In this document: one piece after another, positions 41,394 to 47,596 of the stretch
Layout: the number at the start of each line of letters is the position of its first letter
How positions within the stretch are numbered: the stretch's first letter is position 1
Assembly (NCBI GenBank): GCA_027365175.1
Contig: DAHXNY010000005.1
Coordinates: forward strand, 1 to 47,596
Direction of reading: 5' to 3'
DNA from: Microcaldota archaeon
GTDB taxonomy: Archaea > Micrarchaeota > Micrarchaeia > Micrarchaeales > CABMGC01
DNA length: 47,596 bases
Translations under genes and position numbers: made by a program
Notes under the pieces: model-generated
The model's input: the letters and a program-made list of their open reading frames with translations, nothing else
Database searches by the model: none
What the model was told of the DNA's origin: nothing

Positions 41394-43016
41394 TTATTGC
41401 CGCGCAGTCTCATTGGCGAATACAAAAGGCTCATAAGCATCTTGTAACAATTCTTCTCTTCCAGTTGCGTCACTTCCTTCCCATTTCAGCTGAACGCCTA
41501 TTGCTGCAAGCTGTGCTATGACAAGTTCAGACATGTCTGTATAATCCTTTTCATATTCTGCCAAGATGGCCCTGTTCTTTCCGTTAAGCCTCTTCATTAT
41601 CTCTTCATAGTCTTCATTGATCTGTTTTACTACTCTATCACTCATGTTCCCTTCATCGTAGAATAGTACATTTGCTCCGAGCCTCTCATATATGGGCTTT
41701 CCTGATGAGTCTTTGATGTCATAAAGATCCCTCTGCATCTCCCTTATTTCATGTGTGAACATGGGCACCCTGCTAACATTAAACCCTTTCTCCTCAGCAA
41801 GCTGAGCTATCCTCTTGTTAGAATATGAGCCGGCTTCCCCTATCTTCTTCATAAGCGCATCTATTGATTTCTCATGCGATTCGCGTGCTTCTTTATCATT
41901 AGGGAATGTCCTGCCAAGGTTATCCTTCATCTCCAGAAGCAGGTCTTTATACGCGCCTATCTCTATGAAAAGCTTTATGTTGGTATCAGACACCTTTTCA
42001 AGATCTCCAGAGGTAATCTTATCCTTCTCCTTGCCTGACAGATTTTCCAGCATCCTGTTGATTTCATCCATTCTCTTATGTATGTTGGCATCGATTATGC
42101 TGCGCTGCTTCATTATCTTTTCAGGAGTATCAAGCTTCCCTAGGTCAAGTATGAGCGGCTGTTCCTCCGAAGGTTTATGCCGCGAACCCCCGTTTTTCTC
42201 AGCTCTGCCTTCTCCTCTACTGCCATGCCTCTCATTGGCAGATTCACCTTTCTCATTTCCTTCCGCTGCCTTTACTTCAGGTACGGTCTCTGCCTTTTTT
42301 GCAGTGCTCTCATTTTCAGTTGCCTCTTTGCCGGTTTTCTCTTCAGGATAAAGTATCCTCCTAAAAGGAGAATCCTCCCTAAGTTCCGGTCTCTTACTGA
42401 GTGGATCGACGTTATTGGAATGACCGACCAGATTCCTGCCCAGCTCCTCCATAATTGCGACCTTCCTTATTAGCTTGAGATCCTTTGCTATCTGCGGTTC
42501 ATCCTCTTTTTTAGTCTCCTTATTCCTGCCTGTCGATCTATTTCTTGCAGGAGGGCTGAAGTCGTGTATTGCAGTCTCAAGCGCATAAGACGCTGTCTTA
42601 GAATCAGCGCTTGCAAGCTTTTGAAGGTCTCCGGTGAGCTTTGTCACTCTGCTTACCGCATCGTCATAAGCTGATCCTTTTATCTTTTTGACAAATCCTG
42701 AAAAAGACTCCCTAAGCTTACCAGAAGGCACTCCAGAGAGTTTCTTTACCTCTTCCTCCCCTTTTCTTTCAAGTTCAATCCTCTCCTTCACGCTGAGTTC
42801 ACTCTTCCTGCTTGCAGCTCTAACGTGCGTCTGTAGTTCGGTTACCATATCTTCGTAATAATCATGCTTCGCTGAAAGGCTGCTCTTTCTGGAGAAATGG
42901 CTGCCATCAATATCATTTATAGAACGTGAAGCATGAGTGAAATTATTAAGAAGGTCTGCTGCACTTGCTTCTTGTCCGCCAACTACTTTGCTTGATTTTT
43001 TCTTTACGGTTGCCAT
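41394..43016 (-). CDS. Coiled-coil protein with KLF-RLGAN domain, paralog 1
   Basis: 540 residues, soluble. An N-terminal helical part (~1-190), a low-complexity charged linker (~215-300, ESTAKKAETVPEVKAAEGNE), and a C-terminal domain (~340-512) that is shared with the 43180 gene: NIKLFIEIGAYKDLLLEMK, FPNDKEARESHEKSIDALMK, RLGANVLFYDEGNMSDRVVK, and LVIAQLAAIGVQL. The last residues (YEPFVFAN) also have a counterpart in the paralog (FEPLVFGL). GTGGTG precedes the ATG, and a TATA box lies at 43051-43062. I recognise no family; the duplicated domain appears uncharacterised. Confidence 0.75.
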   Translation of the reverse strand: MATVKKKSSKVVGGQEASAADLLNNFTHASRSINDIDGSHFSRKSSLSAKHDYYEDMVTELQTHVRAASRKSELSVKERIELERKGEEEVKKLSGVPSGKLRESFSGFVKKIKGSAYDDAVSRVTKLTGDLQKLASADSKTASYALETAIHDFSPPARNRSTGRNKETKKEDEPQIAKDLKLIRKVAIMEELGRNLVGHSNNVDPLSKRPELREDSPFRRILYPEEKTGKEATENESTAKKAETVPEVKAAEGNEKGESANERHGSRGEGRAEKNGGSRHKPSEEQPLILDLGKLDTPEKIMKQRSIIDANIHKRMDEINRMLENLSGKEKDKITSGDLEKVSDTNIKLFIEIGAYKDLLLEMKDNLGRTFPNDKEARESHEKSIDALMKKIGEAGSYSNKRIAQLAEEKGFNVSRVPMFTHEIREMQRDLYDIKDSSGKPIYERLGANVLFYDEGNMSDRVVKQINEDYEEIMKRLNGKNRAILAEYEKDYTDMSELVIAQLAAIGVQLKWEGSDATGREELLQDAYEPFVFANETARQ

Positions 43017-43050
43017 AGCACCACTTTTATCTTAAATATACTATTTTCTC

Positions 43051-43062
43051 ATATTTAAATAT
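43051..43062 (-). promoter_or_regulatory. TATA box for the 43016 gene
   Basis: ATATTTAAATAT, 35-46 bp upstream of the start codon on the minus strand. It would drive the 41394 gene and probably the thermopsin-like gene behind it. Confidence 0.6.
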
Positions 43063-43179
43063 ACTCATATGCTGCTTCTGTCTAGCTTCCCTGGAAACTA
43101 CAGATAGCGTTTTTTCCCTGAGCCGGTGCCCGGATTTTCTGTATGCCATGCAGAACCGTTTTGCAGCAAGACCTTATGT

Positions 43180-44595
43180 CTACCTTATCCTCTTTCTTGC
43201 TGCATTGTATAACCCAAGCCTCTTCAATTCCTCTTCATTCAATCCGAAGACGAGAGGTTCGAAGATTATTTCATCCTCATAATTAACTGCAGGGTTCACA
43301 ACTGGTGCATGCACTGTTTCCGCAGCCCTGTCCGCACTTGCAGATATGCTGCCCATGCGCTGTTCTGCATTCCTTATTATTTCCTCAGGAGTAATAACGT
43401 CTCCCATATCAATCCGGTTCTTAGCTGCCTTGGCTTCATAAGGCTTCAATACCGGAGGCATCATACTGCCCAGCTGTGCCTCTACGGCATTTTCATTATC
43501 CCTATGCATGGTCTTCATACCATTTTTCATGACATTCTGCATCTCTTCAGGAGACATGCGCACCGCGTCATCACTCTTCCGATCTGTTTCAGCATTACTT
43601 GTCATGATATCATTCACTTCCAAAGGAGAGAGTCTCACCGTGTCATACTCTTTATCATTCACAGGATCAGTAAACATGTCATCAGCCTGTCTTCCTGTTA
43701 CTGCAACGGTCTCTAAGCCTGCACGCACTCCATGCCGCGCTGTGGATTTGGCTTGCGCCGCCTGCTGCGATGAATATGCATCCAGCTGCACCCCTATAAC
43801 TGACAACTCCTTTATTATGTCCATAGATAGCATGCTGCCTCCTACAACTGCAAGCCTGTTAAGGAATTCCCTGTCCTGCTTTGGCAGCCTCTCAGCTATT
43901 TCTATCTCATCGTTTACCATTCTCTCCTGCACAGACTTTGAAGGAACTGCATTCTCAAAACGCACAAGGTTTGCACCAAGCCTTGCGGAGATGCTGTTAC
44001 CGGAATCATCCGTTATTTCTGAAATATTCTTTTTAAGGCTCTTCACGTCCCTTTCCGACATTGGCATCCTGTAGAGATCCCTTTCCTTGTTCTCAGCAAG
44101 CTCCCTCATCGTTTTGTTTGCCGACTTTGCAGCCCTGCCGAGCTCCTTTGCAAGTTCGTCTATCTGTCTCTCCATCTCGATCCTTGAAGCATTATCTGCA
44201 TCTGGAAACTGCTTTGCCATCCCATTCCTTGCATCTACAAGGAAGTTCTTGTAAGCATTCAAATCGACGAAAAGCTTTACATTGGCAGAGGACATGCCCA
44301 TCAGGTAACTATCAAACCTTTCGCGCTTCTTCATCTCATTTGCACTCTCATGCTTCCCTTCAGCAAGCACCCCGGGCCTCTCTATTCTCATTATCTCTTC
44401 CGCAAGGCTGCTAACGCTACTTGCCCTGTTATTTATGCTCTTCAGTATGAACTCCCTCTGCCTGGCAAATGCCTCTACAGAAGGGCTCTCGCCAATCCTG
44501 AGCAGGCCGTCAAGGCCTTTTGCAGGCTGCTCCATACCTATTGTCTTTGCATCATTATGCACTCTGCTTCTCATAGTTTCTATTGCTGTTGCCAT
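43180..44595 (-). CDS. Coiled-coil protein with KLF-RLGAN domain, paralog 2
   Basis: 471 residues, soluble, Met-rich. The shared domain lies at ~100-271: NVKLFVDLNAYKNFLVDAR, FPDADNASRIEMERQIDELA, ARLGANLVRFENAVPSKSVQ, IIKELSVIGVQLDA. The C-terminal half is less ordered and carries two copies of a short motif, VRLSPLEVNDIM and VRMSPEEMQNVM, ~25 residues apart, which look like linear binding motifs. The end (FEPLVFGLNEEELKRLG) parallels YEPFVFAN of the paralog. A GGAAGG ribosome site and a TATA box at 44631-44640 give it its own promoter. Its function is unknown. Confidence 0.75.
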   Translation of the reverse strand: MATAIETMRSRVHNDAKTIGMEQPAKGLDGLLRIGESPSVEAFARQREFILKSINNRASSVSSLAEEIMRIERPGVLAEGKHESANEMKKRERFDSYLMGMSSANVKLFVDLNAYKNFLVDARNGMAKQFPDADNASRIEMERQIDELAKELGRAAKSANKTMRELAENKERDLYRMPMSERDVKSLKKNISEITDDSGNSISARLGANLVRFENAVPSKSVQERMVNDEIEIAERLPKQDREFLNRLAVVGGSMLSMDIIKELSVIGVQLDAYSSQQAAQAKSTARHGVRAGLETVAVTGRQADDMFTDPVNDKEYDTVRLSPLEVNDIMTSNAETDRKSDDAVRMSPEEMQNVMKNGMKTMHRDNENAVEAQLGSMMPPVLKPYEAKAAKNRIDMGDVITPEEIIRNAEQRMGSISASADRAAETVHAPVVNPAVNYEDEIIFEPLVFGLNEEELKRLGLYNAARKRIR

Positions 44596-44630
44596 AATCC
44601 TTCCTCATTATCCATTTCTGGTTTTTTTTC

Positions 44631-44640
44631 CTATTTAAAA
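44631..44640 (-). promoter_or_regulatory. TATA box for the 44595 gene
   Basis: TTTTAAATAG on the minus strand, 36-45 bp before the start codon, with GAGGAAGG between it and the ATG. Confidence 0.55.
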
Positions 44641-44659
44641 TGACCATTCATTCCGTCCT

Positions 44660-45172
44660 TCAGCGCCTTTTTAGAGAGCAGATAAGCGCTTCGGCCCTCC
44701 TGGACCTGTTTTCCGTGCTGAACGTATATGCATAGCGTACTGGTCTTGGCTTATAGACATCTGCACGCAGCACAAGGCAGTCATAGTCGCCTTCAAAGCA
44801 TGCATTGCTTGCAAGTACTGCGTTTATCCCAGGCAAACGCACCGACCTATTCTCAGGTGAAAGTCCGATGAATGCATTCCAGGATATGTTGCGTGTAACC
44901 GTGCCATGCGTGTCCAGCTCCCTGTACTCCATGCGCTCTATGCCTGTCTGCGATGTAAGTATCCAGCCTGCCTTCCTTGCGCCTGCCCTGAAAAAGACAT
45001 TCTGTGCATACTGCCTCTCAAAATCGTCAGGATCCACAAGCATGCAGCCCCTTTCGCGCAATGTGCTCTCAAGGATCTTGACATCCAATGGGAGCGGAAG
45101 TACCTTATCTTCCGATATGTGTATTGAAACTCCCTTATTCTCCTGCACCTGCAAATGCATTATTCCTTCCAT
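44660..45172 (-). CDS. Hypothetical soluble protein
   Basis: 170 residues from the ATG at 45172, chosen because GGAGAG lies just upstream; a longer frame would swallow that ribosome site. It is alpha/beta in appearance, with no signal or membrane segment, four Cys, and a basic C-terminus (RSRRAEALICSLKRR). Short stretches such as SIHISEDKVLPLPLDVKIL and CLVLRADVYKPRPVRYAYTF look well folded. I do not recognise it. It sits upstream of the two paralogous coiled-coil genes on the same strand. Confidence 0.65.
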   Translation of the reverse strand: MEGIMHLQVQENKGVSIHISEDKVLPLPLDVKILESTLRERGCMLVDPDDFERQYAQNVFFRAGARKAGWILTSQTGIERMEYRELDTHGTVTRNISWNAFIGLSPENRSVRLPGINAVLASNACFEGDYDCLVLRADVYKPRPVRYAYTFSTENRSRRAEALICSLKRR

Positions 45173-45260
45173 AATCTCTCCAAATATCAATCCTGCCTCC
45201 GATCAATCCAGCCTTTTGCCTTATACATCATATCAGACCTGGGCTCTGTCCGTTATGCAT

Positions 45261-45572
45261 TTAACCTGTGGCATTATCTTTAGAATATGGCATATCTGTC
45301 CTGACAATGGCCTTGAATATATGCGAGCTATCCTTATCTACAGAAAAACCGTCCCCTTCAGAGGTATCAAAATGTATCCCTCTCAATTCCTCCTTCAGCA
45401 TTGGATAGAGCAAAACGGCTTCCTCCGCCTCCTTTCTGCTGAACATCCTTAGCCCTGCACTATCGAATGCCTTTTTACTCTCGCTTACATTAGACATATT
45501 TATTGTTGGGGCTATTACCACTCTGCAGCCTCCGACTCTTACCTCTCTATATTCCATCATTTTTGTTATCAT
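45261..45572 (-). CDS. Small hypothetical protein
   Basis: 103 residues from the ATG at 45572 (the ATG codons at 45560 and 45557 are alternatives). The start MITKMMEYREVRVGGCRVVI is beta-like, followed by a helix rich in Glu (FSRKEAEEAVLLYPMLKEEL) and an acidic tail. No membrane segment is seen and no family recognised. It lies 88 bp before the 44660 gene on the same strand, and a DtxR-type box lies ~100 bp upstream of its start. Confidence 0.55.
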   Translation of the reverse strand: MITKMMEYREVRVGGCRVVIAPTINMSNVSESKKAFDSAGLRMFSRKEAEEAVLLYPMLKEELRGIHFDTSEGDGFSVDKDSSHIFKAIVRTDMPYSKDNATG

Positions 45573-45670
45573 TGCCAACTACCTGTTGCCTTTTCAGAGC
45601 AAATGCCTCCGAATCTCAGCACATATAAACAAGTAAAAGCTGTGAACATCCTGATTTATAAATATAACGG

Positions 45671-45685
45671 TTAGGCTCAGCCTAA
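45671..45685. promoter_or_regulatory. Perfect inverted repeat resembling a DtxR/IdeR metal box
   Basis: TTAGGC-TCA-GCCTAA. DtxR/IdeR and the archaeal MDR1 repressors bind palindromes of the form TTAGG...CCTAA. On the minus strand it lies directly before a TATA-like TTATATTTATAAA (about 45655-45667), where a repressor would block the basal factors. A second, wider inverted repeat (CGGTTA 45668-45673, TAACCG 45701-45706) overlaps it. The 251-bp gap 45579-45829 holds no other feature except the rpl40e promoter. Confidence 0.5.
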
Positions 45686-45829
45686 TTCGCCATATGCCGA
45701 TAACCGATTATCATACAGTTTTGCAGAATGCCATGGCAGCGCAGATAGCATAAGATTTTTAATATTGCTCTTTCATAGTTAGTTGTAGTATTAGGTTCTA
45801 TTCTTAGATCCAAAAATCAAGTGCTTAGT

Positions 45830-45982
45830 ATGGGAAAGTTTCCAATAGCAGACGCGCAGCTGTCCAAGATCTGGATCTGCAGAAAGTGCAAAGGCAGGAA
45901 TAAGGCAGGTGTGGAGAAATGCCAGAGATGCGGCTATAAGTATCTGCGTCCTAAGAGAAAGGAGAAGAGAGTAAAGAAGTGA
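45830..45982 (+). CDS. rpl40e: Ribosomal protein L40e (eL40)
   Basis: 50 residues: MGKFPIADAQLSKIWICRKC then KGRNKAGVEKCQRCGYKYLR and a Lys/Arg tail. The two Cys pairs (CRKC and CQRC) form the zinc finger, and the length is standard for archaeal L40e, which binds near the sarcin-ricin loop of the large subunit. TTTTTAATAT at ~45756-45765 is the probable TATA box, which would give a leader of about 40 bases. Confidence 0.95.
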   Translation: MGKFPIADAQLSKIWICRKCKGRNKAGVEKCQRCGYKYLRPKRKEKRVKK

Positions 45983-46002
45983 TATTCCTCTGAGATGAGA
46001 TA

Positions 46003-46227
46003 ATGGTAGATTTAAATCCTATAGAGAGCCTTGTAGTTCAGTCTATGAAAGAAATAGGCGCGACAAGCGAAGAGAAGAAGAAGACAGCAGATGACATAGC
46101 AAAGAAGTGCAACAGGCCAAAGAGCATGGTAAACAACGCACTGGTATCCCTCGCAGGAAAGGGTGTGGTAAAGCGCGTTGTAAGGGAGAAGGCCTCTGGA
46201 TATTATGTAATACCTGGAACGGCGTAA
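46003..46227 (+). CDS. Small winged-helix protein
   Basis: 74 residues, one compact helix-turn-helix domain: LNPIESLVVQSMKEIGATSE, then KKTADDIAKKCNRPKSMVNN and ALVSLAGKGVVKRVVREKAS with GYYVI as the wing. It resembles the tiny DNA-binding or RNA-polymerase-associated winged-helix proteins common in archaea. It lies 20 bp after rpl40e and 4 bp before the next gene, so the three are probably one transcript. Its target is unknown. Confidence 0.75.
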   Translation: MVDLNPIESLVVQSMKEIGATSEEKKKTADDIAKKCNRPKSMVNNALVSLAGKGVVKRVVREKASGYYVIPGTA

Positions 46228-46231
46228 CAGC

Positions 46232-47125
46232 ATGGCCGGTACTGATTCTATAGAATTCTTTGCAAACTATGATGGCTGGATAGAGAGCCGCAACATGGAT
46301 ATCACTGATTCTACAAAGCCTTCAGAGATAGCACACGAGCTTGCAACAATAAGGGAAGCAGTAGATAAGAGGGCATTTGATATACTCGGGGTAGACACAA
46401 AAGCTATCGAGTCTTATGCTGAAAAATTCTCAAAATCTTTTCCTAGGAACGATTACAAGGCACTCCCGGTCGTATACAAGTCATTGGGCTCTGCAGAGGC
46501 GGTCTCTGAAATACTAAAAGCCTCAAAGAACAGAGAAGAACTGAAACCTTTTGCAAAGGTCTATCTTCTGAGAACTACAGTCAAAAAACTCGGACTATAC
46601 TGGTACGTGCCTACGGACATAAAGGCTCTCGAATCGAAGGCAAAACCCCAAAAATCAGGGAATGCCCCTTATTCTGGGATAGCATTCATGGCAAAGTACA
46701 AAGAATGGATATCCATAAAGAAGCTTTCGATAGACAAGGAGACAAAGCCGGAGGAGGTTGCCGCGCATCTTTCCACTATACGGATGACAACTGACAGGAA
46801 GCTGCCGCAGATACTGGGAATCAACACCGAAGATCTAGATGCATATGCGGCTGATTCTACAAACAACATGCGGAAGAGCGTCGCCAATATAGAAAAGATA
46901 GTCGGCATTCTATGCAGCGATGAAACAAAAAAGCGCATAAGTTCTTCAATTCCTTCAGAATCGGTAAGAAGCATAGCTGTGATCTATCTCTCCAGCAGGA
47001 TGTTCCAGAACATCAAGGTTGACTTTGAAGTAAGTCCTGACACGCTTATGGATATGTTCCCCGGTCTGAAGATACCGAAGCCAAAGGGGCGTATGCCAGG
47101 GCAGAAGAAAAAGCAGAAGAAGTGA
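46232..47125 (+). CDS. Internally duplicated hypothetical protein
   Basis: 297 residues made of two similar ~130-residue units. Unit 1 (~8-135) begins FFANYDGWIESRNMDITDST and contains HELATIREAVDKRAFDILGV; unit 2 (~148-275) begins FMAKYKEWISIKKLSIDKET and contains AHLSTIRMTTDRKLPQILGI. Each ends with a (K/V)-(V/I)-YL helix followed by a short proline strand. The C-terminus is a basic tail (KGRMPGQKKKQKK) that might bind RNA. There is no membrane segment. The family is not recognised, but its linkage to rpl40e hints at a translation- or RNA-related role. Confidence 0.7.
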   Translation: MAGTDSIEFFANYDGWIESRNMDITDSTKPSEIAHELATIREAVDKRAFDILGVDTKAIESYAEKFSKSFPRNDYKALPVVYKSLGSAEAVSEILKASKNREELKPFAKVYLLRTTVKKLGLYWYVPTDIKALESKAKPQKSGNAPYSGIAFMAKYKEWISIKKLSIDKETKPEEVAAHLSTIRMTTDRKLPQILGINTEDLDAYAADSTNNMRKSVANIEKIVGILCSDETKKRISSSIPSESVRSIAVIYLSSRMFQNIKVDFEVSPDTLMDMFPGLKIPKPKGRMPGQKKKQKK

Positions 47126-47173
47126 ATAAGCAAGGTATATAGATTATCCCTGTTTTTAATAATACTGAATCAA

Positions 47174-47246
47174 GGGGAGTTAGGCTAGCTTGGTAGGCTT
47201 CAAGCTTTGGGAGCTTGCGACCCGCGTTCAAATCGCGGACTCCCCA
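47174..47246 (+). tRNA. tRNA-Pro (TGG)
   Basis: A 73-base cloverleaf. Acceptor GGGGAGT (47174-47180) pairs with ACTCCCC (47239-47245); the discriminator is A. Anticodon stem CAAGC/GCTTG encloses TTTGGGA with anticodon TGG at 47208-47210. T-stem CCGCG/CGCGG encloses TTCAAAT. There is no intron, and CCA is not encoded. GTATATAG at ~47135 is a possible TATA box. Confidence 0.97.
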
Positions 47247-47276
47247 GATTCCTTTCGGGGTTATAATACATGCTAC

Positions 47277-47323
47277 ATTTCACCCACTTTAGGGCGGATA
47301 TCCCCCCGATTTCACCCACCCTA
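47277..47323. repeat. Short direct repeat between tRNA-Pro and the IS copy
   Basis: ATTTCACCCAC occurs at 47277-47287 and 47309-47319. TAGGG (47290-47294) and CCCTA (47319-47323) are also inverted to each other. The 223-bp stretch 47247-47469 holds no gene; it may be debris of past insertions beside the tRNA. Confidence 0.4.
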
Positions 47324-47469
47324 GACTGATCCTTGCCAAAACCTGAGAAATAGCCTGATTTTGGAGAAAAACGAGACTTTCTAGTAAGCTATTTACAGAT
47401 GAAAGTTTGGTAGTATTTTATTTTTAGAACATACTGCGAAAGGTCTGTACTTTTCCATTTTTTTGTTAA

Positions 47470-47596
47470 TCCAGTAGTTGGTCATAATGGGCGTCATTCT
47501 ATTGCTTATAGTCGACTAAATTGAGGATCATTCGATCTATGTACGTCCTGTGGTGTGAGAAATTTTTACGTGGTGCTTTCTGTTTCAAAGCCATTT
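47470..47596. repeat. Inverted copy of the 594-720 repeat, running off the window
   Basis: These 127 bases are the exact reverse complement of 594-720. The repeat continues beyond the window, so an inverted IS copy, with its transposase outside, is the likely neighbour. Identity without a single change points to a recent insertion or to an assembly that ended in a repeat. Confidence 0.9.

Overview
The window is a piece of an archaeal genome. This follows from the small primase subunit PriS, Pth2, topoisomerase VI subunit B, aIF2-gamma, S6e, L40e, the P0/P1 stalk proteins, a Dim2-like KH protein, a Cdc48/VAT ATPase and TATA-box promoters with short or absent leaders. The Shine-Dalgarno motif is repeatedly GGTG or GGAG. 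Tightly packed genes, many unplaced lineage-specific proteins, a thermopsin-like secreted protein and an aIF2-gamma without its zinc knuckle suggest a small-genome acidophile of the DPANN group (Micrarchaeota/ARMAN-like). That placement is inference.

Layout. 1-0.87 kb: the 3' part of an ISH3-like transposase and IS remnants; 127 bp of this region recur exactly, inverted, at the right edge of the window. 0.87-2.95 kb: an AT-rich PEP-synthase-like gene that looks acquired. 3.0-10.4 kb: housekeeping genes (priS, pth2, the L1-P0-P1 stalk operon, a ferredoxin, a Trm5-like methyltransferase, a DUF373 membrane protein) plus two unknown genes. 10.4-31.9 kb: a roughly 21-kb cluster with the composition of a type IV secretion/conjugation-like machine. 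31.9-40 kb: housekeeping genes (top6B, KH/Dim2, DHH phosphoesterase, aIF2-gamma, S6e, Cdc48). 40.1-45.6 kb: a minus-strand accessory block with a thermopsin-like protein, two paralogous coiled-coil proteins and two unknown proteins. 45.8-47.6 kb: L40e, a small winged-helix protein, an internally duplicated protein, tRNA-Pro(TGG) and the inverted IS copy.

The main discovery candidate is the 10.4-31.9 kb cluster. On the minus strand lie a VirB11/GspE-type ATPase and a winged-helix coiled-coil protein. Divergently on the plus strand come a VirB2/TrbC-like pilin with its own terminator, a multi-pass membrane protein, six consecutive polytopic paralogs with a VirB6/TrbL/CedA-like plan, a basic membrane protein, two paralogous membrane proteins resembling a detached VirB4 N-terminal half, a VirB4/HerA-type motor, small accessory proteins and an 807-residue sequon-rich bitopic protein. 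The six paralogs share an N-terminal two-helix hairpin that resembles the pilin itself. No relaxase or VirD4 coupling ATPase is visible, so a DNA-uptake (Ced-like), pilus or cell-contact role is as plausible as conjugation.
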